A stretch of DNA of 64,000 bases. It comes from Afifella aestuarii. GTDB lineage: Bacteria; Pseudomonadota; Alphaproteobacteria; Rhizobiales; Afifellaceae. The first letter of the stretch is position 1. Each line of letters begins with the position of its first letter. Both the position numbers and the translations under genes were made by a program. Under the pieces are notes generated by a model, which saw only the letters and a list, made by a program, of their open reading frames with translations, did no database searches and was not told the DNA's origin. Where the stretch lies: assembly GCF_004023665.1 (NCBI RefSeq), contig NZ_SAUF01000005.1, positions 372,001-436,000 of the forward strand, written 5' to 3'. Of the stretch, positions 37,788-47,252 are shown one piece after another.

Positions 37788-39182
37788 ATGGCCCTGTATT
37801 CTCACAGCCTGTCGCCACTCCTGCAGATGGATTCCGTTGCCGTCACATCCCTGATTTCGGCGATTTCGGATCTCGCTTTAGTCGTGGGCAAAGATGGTAC
37901 GATTAGCGACGTTTCGTACAATCTTGAATCTGCCTCGGGCGACGAGATCATGCAGTGGCGTGGCCAGCCGGTCGAGAATCTTGTTACGGTCGGTAACCGT
38001 ACCCGGCTGCGCAGGCTGATCGATTCGGCTCGGCGCGGTCGTGTCCTCGAACGTGCGGACGTCAGCCACCCACTCAAAGCTGGCGGTGAGCTCCCTGTGC
38101 GGTATTCCGCTCTTCAGGTCGATGGTGGCGACCAGGTGGTTCTTATTGGCCGCGACCTGCGTCTCGTCGTCGAGCTGCAGTCGCGTCTTCTGGCTCATGC
38201 GCGATCGGTCGAGCAGCATGCCCGCAGCCTGCGGCAGGCCGAAGCGCATTACCGGCTTCTGTTCGAGACGGTCTCTGAGGCCATCATCGTGGTCGATGCG
38301 GACAGCAGAAAGGTGCGCGAGGCCAACGCTCACGCTGCGCTGCTCCTGGGCGTTCCGGGCAAGGCTCTGAGTGGGCGGAAATTCACGGCTCTCTTCCGCA
38401 GCAAGCAAAGGCCGGACGTCCAAGCCTTGCTGCAGGCCGTCGGCGAGACAGGGGCGCCGCTCACGATCGAGGTTGAGGCAGAGGGACGCGTTTCGCTCTC
38501 CGCCGAGGCGTTTCGGGCAGGTGACCTCCATTTGCTGATGGTCCGGATATCACCGGTGGAGGAGGAGACAGCGCCGGAATCCGATCTTGTCGCCCTTGTC
38601 CGTAACGCCCCCGAAGCGGTCATTCTCGCCGATGAGGATGGCAAGATCGTCTGGGTGAACGAGACGTTCCTTAGGCTTGCAGACGTGCCGTTTGCGGCCA
38701 ACGCGGCCGGGCGTCATCTCGACGATTTTCTGTCGTGGAGCGGACTGACCCAGGATGTGCTTTTGCAGAACGTGCGCCGCCACGGACGATTGCAGAATGT
38801 CTCCGGTATCATTGGTAGCCGAAGCGGTGAGAAAGTCGCTGTGCGCTTTTCCGCGCTCACTCTGCCGGAAGGCACGACGCCAGGTTATGGTTTTGTGTTG
38901 CGGCCCCTCGGCCCGGATGAGACGCAGGTGGGGAGCGAGTCGAGCGATCTGGTCCGGGCGGTCGAGAATCTCGTCGAGATGATCGGCTACACGCCGATGA
39001 AGGATCTCGTCCGCGACACGACCGATGTGATCGAAAAAATGTGCATCGAGGCGGCTCTAAACCTGACGGGGAATAACCGCACGGTCGCCGCGCGCGTCTT
39101 GGGACTGAGCCGCCAGACCCTTTATCTTAAGATGAACCGCTTTGGCCTCGTCGGCCCCGATGATGAGGCCGGCGAGGACTGA
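37788..39182 (+). CDS. ppsR2: PpsR-family repressor, copy 2, with a single cysteine
   Basis: A 464-residue paralogue of the PpsR at 7879-9327 with the same layout: N-terminal PAS (about 20-125), Q-linker helix (about 127-158), PAS1 (about 158-258), PAS2 (about 265-372) and a Fis-type helix-turn-helix (TTDVIEKMCIEAALNLTGNN, GLSRQTLYLKMNRFGL). It has only one cysteine, C419 in the DNA-binding helix; the PAS1 cysteine of copy 1 is replaced (arginine in EGRVSLSAEAF), so an intramolecular redox switch is not possible. Adjacent to bphP, it is the probable target of light control. ATG 37788 has no clear ribosome site; ATG 37827 is an alternative. Confidence 0.92.
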   Translation: MALYSHSLSPLLQMDSVAVTSLISAISDLALVVGKDGTISDVSYNLESASGDEIMQWRGQPVENLVTVGNRTRLRRLIDSARRGRVLERADVSHPLKAGGELPVRYSALQVDGGDQVVLIGRDLRLVVELQSRLLAHARSVEQHARSLRQAEAHYRLLFETVSEAIIVVDADSRKVREANAHAALLLGVPGKALSGRKFTALFRSKQRPDVQALLQAVGETGAPLTIEVEAEGRVSLSAEAFRAGDLHLLMVRISPVEEETAPESDLVALVRNAPEAVILADEDGKIVWVNETFLRLADVPFAANAAGRHLDDFLSWSGLTQDVLLQNVRRHGRLQNVSGIIGSRSGEKVAVRFSALTLPEGTTPGYGFVLRPLGPDETQVGSESSDLVRAVENLVEMIGYTPMKDLVRDTTDVIEKMCIEAALNLTGNNRTVAARVLGLSRQTLYLKMNRFGLVGPDDEAGED

Positions 39183-39210
39183 TAGCTCGGCGGGACTCGT
39201 TGCGGTCAGC

Positions 39211-39861
39211 TCAAGCCTCGACCTGCGCCAGCCGCTTTTCCAGATAGTCGCTGCAATTGCCGATGAGCTCGTCGACCTGGCCCTCGAAGAAGTGGTTCGC
39301 GCCTTTGACGGTCTGCTGATCGATGACGATGCCCTTTTGCGATTTCAGCTTGTCGACCAGAGTCTGGACGGCCTCCGGCGGCGCCACGCGATCGTTCTCG
39401 CCGTGGATGATCAGCCCCGAAGACGGGCAGGGAGCGAGAAACGAGAAGTCGTAGATGTTCGGCTGCGGGGCGATGGACATGAAGCCTTCCGCTTCTGGTC
39501 GCCGCATCAAGAGCTGCATGCCGATCCATGCGCCGAAGGAGAATCCGGCGATCCATACGCCGCGCGCATCGGGGTGTAGCGTTTGCACCCAATCGAGGGC
39601 GGCCGCTGCATCCGACAGTTCACCGACGCCGTGATCAAAGAAGCCTTGACTGCGTCCCACACCGCGGAAATTGAAGCGCAGAGCGGTGAAGCCGCGCTCC
39701 TGGAACATATAGAACAGGCGATAGACGATTTGATTGTTCATCGTCCCGCCGAATCGCGGATGCGGGTGCAGCACGATGCCGATCGGGGCAGTCTTCGTCT
39801 TTCCTGGCTGATAACGGCCTTCGAGACGACCGTCGGGGCCGGGGAAAATCACTTCAGGCAT
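39211..39861 (-). CDS. Alpha/beta hydrolase (COG2945-like)
   Basis: A 216-residue serine hydrolase of the small dienelactone-hydrolase-like group. Catalytic residues are all visible: nucleophile in IAGFSFGAWIG, acid in IHGENDRVAPPE and His in KGANHFFEGQVDEL. HPHPRFGGTMNN and RFNFRGVGRSQG are typical for the family. Convergent with ppsR2 and divergent from the suf operon. The substrate is unknown. Confidence 0.88.
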   Translation of the reverse strand: MPEVIFPGPDGRLEGRYQPGKTKTAPIGIVLHPHPRFGGTMNNQIVYRLFYMFQERGFTALRFNFRGVGRSQGFFDHGVGELSDAAAALDWVQTLHPDARGVWIAGFSFGAWIGMQLLMRRPEAEGFMSIAPQPNIYDFSFLAPCPSSGLIIHGENDRVAPPEAVQTLVDKLKSQKGIVIDQQTVKGANHFFEGQVDELIGNCSDYLEKRLAQVEA

Positions 39862-39920
39862 GGTTCACAGGACTCTCAACTCGCTGGGTCAGGAAACTTG
39901 CATCTTAGACGGAGGTTTTG

Positions 39921-39970
39921 TTGACTCCGCCCGAACCCCTCCCTAAAACTTAGTTTGGAATAGTTCAAAA
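39921..39970 (+). promoter_or_regulatory. suf operon promoter with Irr-like inverted repeat
   Basis: TTGACT (39921-39926), a 17-base spacer, then TAAAAC (39944-39949) fit a sigma70-type promoter. Just downstream, 39954-39970 reads TTTGGAA-TAG-TTCAAAA, one mismatch per arm from the Irr-type iron-control element TTTAGAA-N3-TTCTAAA. Bound there, an iron regulator would sit at the transcription start. Confidence 0.5.
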
Positions 39971-40066
39971 GAAATGCATTCGTCCCCGCTCGTGGCAGGG
40001 GCGCATCTAAACACTATGTGTTCGTTCGGTTGCAAGAATAAAGCAGCCGTCCGGCCAGGAGCCATG

Positions 40067-41200
40067 ATGAGTCGGGCTAGAACCTATCTGGACGCAAATG
40101 CCACCGAGCCGCTTCGCCCGCAGGCGCGCGAGGCAATGCTTGCGGCTCTTGAACATCCCGGCAACGCGTCCTCGGTGCATGGTGAAGGGCGATGGGCGCG
40201 CGATCTGATCGAAGGCGCGCGCGAAGCCGTCGCCGCACTTTTGGGAGCGAAAGCCGCAAACGTCGTCTTCACCAGCGGCGCGACCGAAGCCGCCAATTGG
40301 GCACTGACTCCGATGGCGCCGGACGAGCGGCTTTATGTCAGTGCGGTCGAGCATCCCTGCGTTCTTGCTGGCGGCAAGTTCGATCCGGACAGGACGGCTT
40401 CCGTGCCGGTGCGCGGTGACGGCGTTCTCGATATCGAGGCATTGCGTGCACGGCTCGCTGCCGACTCAACCGAATCTCGTCCGGTTCTTGCCTTGATGGC
40501 CGTCAACAACGAGACGGGGGTGGTACAGCCCGTCGCCGAAGCGGCGGCCGTCGTACATGAGTTCGGCGGGCGGGTGGTCTGCGATGCCGTTCAGGCGGCC
40601 GGCCGCATGCCTCTTTCTCTCGAGGGCCTTGGCGCCGACATTTTGTTTCTCTCCTCGCATAAGCTTGGAGGCCCGCAGGGTGCCGGAGCGCTCGTGGTGC
40701 AGAGCGACGAGGCCTTCCCGAAGAATCTGCTGAAGGGCGGAGGCCAAGAAAAGCGTCGCCGCGCAGGCACCGAAAACCTCGCCGCGATCGCTGGTTTCGG
40801 CGTTGCGGTGCAAGAGGTGCGCCACCATGTGTCGCACATGGAAAGGCTGCAGGAGCTGCGCCAACGGCTTGAGCAGGGTCTGCGCAAAATTGAGGCGCGC
40901 ACTTTGATTGCCGGCGAAGCGGCTGAGCGGGTCGCCAACACGGTCTTGTTTGCAACGCCGGGCATGGCCGCGGAAACGCTGGTGATCGCATTCGATTTGG
41001 AGGGTGTGAGCGTCTCCTCCGGGTCTGCCTGTTCATCGGGCAAAGTCGGCGACAGTCATGTGCTGCGCGCCATGAATTTTGCCGCTCCGAGCGCTGTCAG
41101 GGTCAGTCTTCCTTGGAACGCGGACGAGCGGGATATCGATCGTTTTCTTGACGTGTGGCAGACCATCCATCATCGGATGAACCTCGGCCGGGCGGCTTGA
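40067..41200 (+). CDS. iscS: Cysteine desulfurase (NifS/IscS type), first gene of the suf operon
   Basis: A 377-residue PLP enzyme that takes sulfur from cysteine for iron-sulfur clusters. The PLP lysine is in LFLSSHKLGGPQGAG and the sulfur-carrying cysteine is on the long loop VSSGSACSSGKVGD, the group-I pattern unlike the SufS at 44975-46210. In Rhizobiales suf operons an extra desulfurase of this kind leads the operon (called sufS2 or iscS). ATG 40067 is chosen with AGGAG at the right distance; a further in-frame start at 39974 is unlikely. sufB follows 19 bases later. Confidence 0.93.
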   Translation: MSRARTYLDANATEPLRPQAREAMLAALEHPGNASSVHGEGRWARDLIEGAREAVAALLGAKAANVVFTSGATEAANWALTPMAPDERLYVSAVEHPCVLAGGKFDPDRTASVPVRGDGVLDIEALRARLAADSTESRPVLALMAVNNETGVVQPVAEAAAVVHEFGGRVVCDAVQAAGRMPLSLEGLGADILFLSSHKLGGPQGAGALVVQSDEAFPKNLLKGGGQEKRRRAGTENLAAIAGFGVAVQEVRHHVSHMERLQELRQRLEQGLRKIEARTLIAGEAAERVANTVLFATPGMAAETLVIAFDLEGVSVSSGSACSSGKVGDSHVLRAMNFAAPSAVRVSLPWNADERDIDRFLDVWQTIHHRMNLGRAA

Positions 41201-41219
41201 ACCAATAAAGGAGAACTGA

Positions 41220-42749
41220 ATGCCAGCCGTTCAGGAGACCATTGAGCAAGTTAAGCAGATCGACGTCGATAAGTATAAGTACGGCTTCGAAACGCTGATT
41301 GAGTCTGACCGGGCGCCGAAGGGGCTCGATGAGAGCACCGTGCGTTTCATTTCTGCCAAGAAGGGCGAGCCGGAATGGATGACCGAATGGCGTCTTGAGG
41401 CTTACCGGCGCTGGCTGACGATGAAGGAGCCTTCCTGGGCGCGGGTGAAATATCCCAAGATCGATTACCAGGAGCTCTATTACTACGCCGCTCCGAAATC
41501 GATGAGCGGACCGAACTCGCTCGATGAGGTCGATCCGGAGATCCTGGCGACCTACGAGAAGCTCGGCATTCCTCTGAAAGAGCAGGAGATTTTGGCGGGC
41601 GTCCGCAAGGCGGATGAGCCCTCCTCACTCGACGAAGATTCCGGCACTCCGCCCAGTGGCAGCGGCGGCCGGCAGGTTGCGGTTGATGCGGTTTTCGATT
41701 CCGTCTCTGTCGCCACGACATTCAAGAAAGAGCTCGCCAAAGCCGGCGTCATCTTCATGCCAATTTCAGAAGCGGTCCGTGAATATCCGGATCTCGTCAG
41801 GAAGTATCTCGGCTCGGTCGTGCCGATCACCGACAATTTCTTTGCGACCCTGAACTCGGCAGTCTTTTCCGATGGATCCTTCGTCTACGTGCCGAAGGGC
41901 GTGCGCTGCCCGATGGAACTGTCGACCTATTTCCGCATCAACGAGCGCAATACGGGTCAGTTCGAACGCACGCTGATCATCGCCGACGAGGGAGCCTACG
42001 TCTCGTATCTCGAAGGCTGCACGGCGCCGATGCGGGACGAAAACCAGCTCCACGCGGCTGTCGTCGAGCTCGTTGCCCTCGACGATGCCGAGATCAAATA
42101 TTCCACGGTCCAGAATTGGTATCCGGGCGACAAGGACGGCAAGGGCGGCGTCTACAACTTCGTGACGAAGCGTGGCGATTGCCGGGGCAAGAACTCCAAG
42201 ATTTCCTGGACCCAGGTCGAGACCGGTTCGGCGATCACCTGGAAATACCCGTCCTGCATTTTGCGCGGCGACAATTCGGAAGGCGAATTCTACTCGATCG
42301 CCATTTCCAATGGTCACCAGCAGATCGATTCCGGCACGAAGATGATCCATCTCGGCAAGAACACAAAGAGCCGGATCATCTCCAAGGGCATCTCGGCGGG
42401 CAACTCCAACAACACCTATCGTGGCCTGGTGTCGGCGCACCGCAAGGCCTCGGGAGCCCGGAACTTCACGCAGTGCGATTCGCTCCTGATCGGCGAAAAC
42501 TGCGGCGCTCACACCGTGCCCTATATCGAATCCAAGAACGCCGGGGCGATCTTCGAGCATGAAGCGACGACGTCGAAAATCTCCGACGACCAGATGTTCT
42601 ACTGCCAGCAGCGCGGCATGAGCGAGGAAGAAGCGGTGGCCCTGATCGTCAACGGCTTCGCCCGTGAGGTCATCCAGAAACTGCCGATGGAGTTCATGGC
42701 CGAGACGCAGCGCCTGATCGGCATCTCGCTGGAAGGCAGCGTCGGCTGA
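41220..42749 (+). CDS. sufB: Fe-S cluster assembly scaffold SufB
   Basis: SufB, core of the SufBCD scaffold on which iron-sulfur clusters are built in the cytoplasm. The 509-residue frame contains the family hallmarks [52 protein letters not shown] and the late [27 protein letters not shown] lies six bases ahead of ATG 41220. A small hairpin occupies the 83-base gap to sufC. Confidence 0.97.
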   Translation: MPAVQETIEQVKQIDVDKYKYGFETLIESDRAPKGLDESTVRFISAKKGEPEWMTEWRLEAYRRWLTMKEPSWARVKYPKIDYQELYYYAAPKSMSGPNSLDEVDPEILATYEKLGIPLKEQEILAGVRKADEPSSLDEDSGTPPSGSGGRQVAVDAVFDSVSVATTFKKELAKAGVIFMPISEAVREYPDLVRKYLGSVVPITDNFFATLNSAVFSDGSFVYVPKGVRCPMELSTYFRINERNTGQFERTLIIADEGAYVSYLEGCTAPMRDENQLHAAVVELVALDDAEIKYSTVQNWYPGDKDGKGGVYNFVTKRGDCRGKNSKISWTQVETGSAITWKYPSCILRGDNSEGEFYSIAISNGHQQIDSGTKMIHLGKNTKSRIISKGISAGNSNNTYRGLVSAHRKASGARNFTQCDSLLIGENCGAHTVPYIESKNAGAIFEHEATTSKISDDQMFYCQQRGMSEEEAVALIVNGFAREVIQKLPMEFMAETQRLIGISLEGSVG

Positions 42750-42787
42750 TTGCGGGCGGCTCTTCGGAAGCCGAATTTTGAGACATA

Positions 42788-42805
42788 TCAGGGGGCTGAC
42801 CCTGA
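42788..42805 (+). other. Intercistronic hairpin between sufB and sufC
   Basis: TCAGGG / CCCTGA arms with a six-base loop. It could tune stability or relative output of the two coding regions; no T-run follows, so it is not a terminator. Confidence 0.3.
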
Positions 42806-42832
42806 AAGCTGAATCAATTCAGGAACAAACGC

Positions 42833-43585
42833 ATGCTTGAGATCAACGACCTGCACGCCAAGGTGGCGGAAGACGACAAGGAAATCCTGCGCGGCCTCTC
42901 TTTGAAAGTCGGAGCGGGAGAGGTGCATGCCATTATGGGCCCGAACGGGTCCGGCAAGTCGACCCTGTCCTATATCCTGGCGGGCAAGGAGGATTACGAG
43001 GTCACGGGCGGATCCGTCACCTTCAAGGGCGAGGACCTCTTGGAGATGGAGCCCGACGAGCGGGCCGCCGCCGGCGTCTTTCTGGCCTTCCAGTATCCGA
43101 TCGAAATTCCGGGCGTCGGCACGATGACTTTCTTGAAGACGGCGATGAACGCCCAGCGCAAGGCGCGCGGCGAGCCGGAGTTGACGACGCCGGAATTCAT
43201 GCGCCGCGTGAAGGAAGTGGCGGGCGAGCTCAACGTCACGCCGGAGATGCTGAAGCGCCCGCTCAATGTCGGGTTTTCGGGCGGTGAAAAGAAGCGCAAC
43301 GAAATCCTGCAGATGGCGCTTCTCGAGCCGTCGCTCTGCTTGATGGACGAGACGGATTCCGGCCTCGATATCGATGCGCTCCGTGTCGTGGCCGATGGCG
43401 TCAACAAGCTGCGTTCGCCTGATCGCGCGATCGTCGTCATCACCCACTATCAGCGCCTGCTTGAGTACATCGTGCCGGATTACGTGCATGTTCTCTCGCG
43501 AGGCCGCATCGTGACGTCCGGTGGGCGCGAGCTGGCGCTCGAGCTGGAGGCGAAGGGCTACGCCGATTACGTGGAGGCCGCGTAA
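42833..43585 (+). CDS. sufC: Fe-S cluster assembly ATPase SufC
   Basis: ABC-type ATPase of the SufBCD complex, 250 residues. Walker A is GPNGSGKSTLSYIL, the signature is NVGFSGGEKKRNEIL, Walker B is LCLMDETDSGLDIDALR and the switch His is in VVITHYQRLLEYI. AGGA stands eight bases before the ATG. Its stop overlaps the sufD start (TAATG). Confidence 0.97.
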   Translation: MLEINDLHAKVAEDDKEILRGLSLKVGAGEVHAIMGPNGSGKSTLSYILAGKEDYEVTGGSVTFKGEDLLEMEPDERAAAGVFLAFQYPIEIPGVGTMTFLKTAMNAQRKARGEPELTTPEFMRRVKEVAGELNVTPEMLKRPLNVGFSGGEKKRNEILQMALLEPSLCLMDETDSGLDIDALRVVADGVNKLRSPDRAIVVITHYQRLLEYIVPDYVHVLSRGRIVTSGGRELALELEAKGYADYVEAA

Positions 43586-44907
43586 TGGCCGAGCCCGAAC
43601 GCACGCGCACAAAAGCCGAGGAGGCGCTGGCCCACCATTTTGCAGCGCTTTCCGGCGACGATCCGATACGCGACATGCGCACCACGGCCTTCGATGCCTT
43701 CATCGAGAAGGGCTTGCCGAACCGCCGCGTGGAAGACTGGAAATATACTGACCTGCGGCGGCTGATGACGGACGCGCCGGCGCCTGCCGAGCCTGTCAAT
43801 CCGGAGCGCGCGCGTCACCTGGTCGACCAGGCGGATATTTTCGCCGATATCGACCGCGCCCGCATCGTCTTCGTGAACGGATATTTCGTACCGCCGCTCT
43901 CCGATTTGAGCGGCGTCGAAGATGCGCTCGATTTTGCGTCGCTCGGCCGTTTTTTGAACGACGGTGGCGCTCTCCTGGAGCGGAGCGAGCAGGTCGATCC
44001 AGGTGAAGCGCCGGTCTATGCGCTCAACAGCGCCTTCGTGCGCGACGGCGCCGTGATCCGTATTCGCGAAGGCGCAAAGCTTACGAAGCCGCTTGAGATC
44101 TGCACCGTCTTTGCCGGAAACGAGCCGGGGCTGCAGACACTCCGCCATCAGGTGACGGTGGGAGACGGAGCGGAAGCTGTCATCCTGCAAAGCTATGTCG
44201 GTCCCGATGGCGTCGGCTACCACACCAATGTCGTCTCCGACATTCGCATCGGCAAAGGTGCGAAGGTGAAATGGGTGAAGGCGCAGGAGGAGGGTGACCA
44301 GGCGCTCCATCTTGGTCTCATCCTGCCGCGTGTCGAAGCCGACGCGGTGTTCGATCCGTTCTTCTTCGCAGCTGGAAGCGCGGTCGCTCGTTCCGAGATC
44401 CGAATGATCTTCGACGGCGAGGGGGCCACGTCCGGCATCCGCGGGGCGACCATCGCGAGAGGCCGTCAGCATCTCGACACCACCTTGATCGTCGATCACG
44501 CGGTGCCGGAATGCGTGAGCCAGGAGTTCTTCAAGGCGGCGATAGACGACGAGGCGCGCGGCGTTTTCCAGGGGCGCATCAATGTCTGGCCGCACGCGCA
44601 GAAGACCGAAGGCAAGATGATGAGCCAGGCTCTGCTCTTGTCGGAGGACGCGGAGTTCTCCAACAAGCCGGAGCTCGAAATCTTCGCCGATGACGTGGTT
44701 TGCGGCCACGGCGCGACCTGCGGTCAGATCGACGAAGAAATGCTTTTCTTCATGCGCTCTCGCGGCGTTCCGGCCGATGAGGCCGAACGTTTGCTGGTGC
44801 ATGCATTCCTCGCCGAGGCGATCGAGGAGATCGCAGACGACGACGTCGTCGCGGCACTTGAGGCGCGCACACGCCGCTGGCTGTCGCTCGGAGGCGAGGT
44901 CCGCTGA
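43585..44907 (+). CDS. sufD: Fe-S cluster assembly protein SufD
   Basis: SufD, 440 residues, structural partner of SufB and SufC. It has the N-terminal RVEDWKYTDLRRL and the C-terminal helix-strand region with ICGHGAT-like VVCGHGATCGQIDEEMLFFM RSRG pattern typical of SufD. The start overlaps the sufC stop by one base, so synthesis is coupled. Confidence 0.96.
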   Translation: MAEPERTRTKAEEALAHHFAALSGDDPIRDMRTTAFDAFIEKGLPNRRVEDWKYTDLRRLMTDAPAPAEPVNPERARHLVDQADIFADIDRARIVFVNGYFVPPLSDLSGVEDALDFASLGRFLNDGGALLERSEQVDPGEAPVYALNSAFVRDGAVIRIREGAKLTKPLEICTVFAGNEPGLQTLRHQVTVGDGAEAVILQSYVGPDGVGYHTNVVSDIRIGKGAKVKWVKAQEEGDQALHLGLILPRVEADAVFDPFFFAAGSAVARSEIRMIFDGEGATSGIRGATIARGRQHLDTTLIVDHAVPECVSQEFFKAAIDDEARGVFQGRINVWPHAQKTEGKMMSQALLLSEDAEFSNKPELEIFADDVVCGHGATCGQIDEEMLFFMRSRGVPADEAERLLVHAFLAEAIEEIADDDVVAALEARTRRWLSLGGEVR

Positions 44908-44974
44908 CGGAAGCTGCCGCGACCTGCGGCAGCCATTTTGCGAATAGGCGCTTCGGCGCGAGAGGACGGGGCTG

Positions 44975-46210
44975 ATGCTGACAAAGAACGCCACCTACGA
45001 CGTGGAGGCTGTGCGGGCCGATTTCCCGGCGCTTGCGCTGGAGGTCTATGGCAAACCGCTCGTCTATCTCGACAACGGTGCCTCGGCTCAGAAACCGCAG
45101 GCGATGATCGACGCCGTTTCGCGGGCCTATGCCTCGACCTATTCCAACGTTCATCGCGGCCTTCATTTCCTCTCGAATGCGGCGACCGAGGCCTACGAGG
45201 ATGCCCGAGAGACTGTGCGCGGCTTTCTCAATGCTGCGTCGGTGGATGAGGTGATTTTCACGCGCTCCTCGACGGAGGCGATCAACCTTGTCGCATCGTC
45301 TTATGGAAGCATGGCGATCGGAGAGGGGGACGAGATCGTCCTTTCCATCCTCGAGCACCACTCGAACATCGTGCCTTGGAACTATCATCGCGAGCGCGCT
45401 GGCGCGGTGATCCGTTGGGCGCCGATTCGCGAGGATGATTCGTTCGATCTGGAAGCCTTTGAGCAGCTTCTCAACGATCGCACCAAAATGGTTGCCGTGA
45501 CTCATCTTTCCAACGTCACGGGGACGGTCGTGCCGATCCGGGAGATCTGTCGGCTTGCCCATGAGCGCGGCATCCCCGTTCTCGTCGATGGCAGCCAGGC
45601 CGCCGTGCACCTGCCAATCGACGTTCAGGATCTCGGCTGCGATTTCTATGTCTTCACCGGCCACAAGACCTATGGACCGACCGGCATCGGGGTCCTCTGG
45701 GCGAAACGGGAATGGCTGGAGAAAATGCCACCGTTTCTCGGTGGTGGAGAGATGATCAAGGATGTGACGCAGGACGGCGTCACCTATGCGGAACCGCCGC
45801 ATAAATTCGAGGCCGGGACGCCGCCGATCGTTCAGGCGATCGGGCTGGGCTCTTCGCTCAAGTACATGCGGGAGCTCGGGCGCGAAAAAATCGCGGCCCA
45901 TGAGCACGAGCTCAAGGAGTACGCGCACGAACGGTTGGGGGAGATCAATTCGCTCACGATCTATGGGCATGCACCGGATAAGAGCGCCATCATCTCTTTC
46001 AACCTGGAAGGCACGCACCCGCACGATGTCTCGATGATTATTGACCGGGAAGGGGTGGCGGTGCGTGCGGGCACGCATTGCGCGCAGCCGCTTCTCACCC
46101 ATTACGGGACGACCGCCACGTGCCGTGCGTCTTTCGGCCTCTATAATACGAAAGCAGAAGTCGATAAATTGGCGGAAGCCCTGATGAAGGCGCAGACCTT
46201 CTTCGCGTGA
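44975..46210 (+). CDS. sufS: Cysteine desulfurase SufS
   Basis: Group-II cysteine desulfurase, 411 residues, the main sulfur donor of the Suf system. It begins with VRADFPALALEVYGKPLVYL and has NVHRGLHFLSNAAT, the PLP lysine in VFTGHKTYGPTGIG and the reactive cysteine on the short loop VRAGTHCAQPLLTHYG. GAGGA stands before ATG 44975. No sufE-type sulfur acceptor is seen in the window. Confidence 0.97.
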   Translation: MLTKNATYDVEAVRADFPALALEVYGKPLVYLDNGASAQKPQAMIDAVSRAYASTYSNVHRGLHFLSNAATEAYEDARETVRGFLNAASVDEVIFTRSSTEAINLVASSYGSMAIGEGDEIVLSILEHHSNIVPWNYHRERAGAVIRWAPIREDDSFDLEAFEQLLNDRTKMVAVTHLSNVTGTVVPIREICRLAHERGIPVLVDGSQAAVHLPIDVQDLGCDFYVFTGHKTYGPTGIGVLWAKREWLEKMPPFLGGGEMIKDVTQDGVTYAEPPHKFEAGTPPIVQAIGLGSSLKYMRELGREKIAAHEHELKEYAHERLGEINSLTIYGHAPDKSAIISFNLEGTHPHDVSMIIDREGVAVRAGTHCAQPLLTHYGTTATCRASFGLYNTKAEVDKLAEALMKAQTFFA

Positions 46211-46221
46211 GGATAAGAGCG

Positions 46222-46641
46222 ATGGACGAGACCACGCACAAGGACGAAACCGACGCCGCGGCGGCGCCCGAGCCGCACGCGGACGAGGCGCCGAATTCCC
46301 CGGATATCGAGGTTTCGGCGATGCCGCCTGAGGAGGTTGAGCGCCTGAGCCAGGATATCGTGGCGGCTCTCAAAACCGTGTACGATCCCGAGATCCCGGC
46401 AGACATCTATGAGCTTGGCCTGATCTATAAGGTCGATATCGACGATTCGCGCCATGTGAACATCGACATGACTCTCACGGCGCCGGGCTGCCCGGTGGCC
46501 GGCGAAATGCCGATCTGGGTGGAGAACGCAGTGGCCTCTGTTCAGGGCGTTTCCGGTGCGACGGCGACGATGGTCTTCGATCCCCCCTGGACGCCGGAAC
46601 GGATGTCGGATGAGGCGAAAGTCGCGATCGGTTGGTGGTAG
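46222..46641 (+). CDS. sufT: SUF system maturation protein SufT (MIP18/DUF59 family)
   Basis: A 139-residue protein whose DUF59 domain (about 40-139) has TVYDPEIPADIYELGLIY, MTLTAPGCPVAGEMP with the conserved cysteine, and VFDPPWTPERMSDEAKVAIG. The family helps put clusters into target proteins. The first 40 residues are acidic and variable. ATG 46222 follows GAGGAT at good spacing; the GTG five codons earlier overlaps sufS. Confidence 0.92.
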   Translation: MDETTHKDETDAAAAPEPHADEAPNSPDIEVSAMPPEEVERLSQDIVAALKTVYDPEIPADIYELGLIYKVDIDDSRHVNIDMTLTAPGCPVAGEMPIWVENAVASVQGVSGATATMVFDPPWTPERMSDEAKVAIGWW

Positions 46642-46746
46642 GGTCCGGCGCCGCTTGACGCGGGGGCTCCGCAGTCTCGTGCTCCGGCTTTTGCAAGACG
46701 CACCGCGGGACTGGAAACGACGAACCTCAGTGACTAGGTTGAACCT

Positions 46747-47133
46747 ATGGCTTTTCCCGGATTTCAAGTTCTGAGCCTCACGGATGCCGCAACAGCGCGT
46801 GTCCGTGAAATTGTGGCAAACGCCGAAGCGCCGGCTTCGGGCATCCGAGTCGGCATCAAGAAGGGCGGATGCGCCGGTATGGAATATACCGTCGATCTCG
46901 CGCGCGACGCAGACCCCTCCGATGACAAGGTCGATCTTGGAGAGGGGGTTGCGGTTTTCGTCGATCCCTCCGCCACCTTGTTTTTGCTCGGCACCGAAAT
47001 GGACTTTGAGGTGACGAAGCTGCGGACGGGCTTCGTGTTTCGCAATCCCAATCAGACCTCGGCCTGCGGTTGCGGCGAATCGGTGGAATTGCGGGCTGCC
47101 GATCCTGGCAACTTTCAATCGGCCCGTGTGTGA
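46747..47133 (+). CDS. sufA: Iron-sulfur cluster carrier SufA (A-type)
   Basis: A-type carrier of 128 residues that moves [2Fe-2S]/[4Fe-4S] clusters from the scaffold to targets. The three ligand cysteines are present: GGCAGMEY and SACGCGES near the end. Last gene of the suf operon, 105 bases after sufT. A short inverted repeat (TAGGTT / AACCTA) runs into the start codon. Confidence 0.95.
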   Translation: MAFPGFQVLSLTDAATARVREIVANAEAPASGIRVGIKKGGCAGMEYTVDLARDADPSDDKVDLGEGVAVFVDPSATLFLLGTEMDFEVTKLRTGFVFRNPNQTSACGCGESVELRAADPGNFQSARV

Positions 47134-47153
47134 GCACGGTTTCTGATCTCAAT

Positions 47154-47187
47154 AAAAAACGCCGGCCCTCGGGCCGGCGTTTTTTTA
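47154..47187. terminator. Bidirectional terminator between sufA and the DEAD-box helicase gene
   Basis: GC-rich stem (CGCCGGCC / GGCCGGCG) with a tight four-base loop, flanked by six A on the left and seven T on the right, so it works on both strands. Confidence 0.92.
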
Positions 47188-47252
47188 TTGGGAATGAGAC
47201 GGAGCGGCGATCGATCGATTCGGCCGCCTTGCGGGCCCGTCTACGTGCTCGT

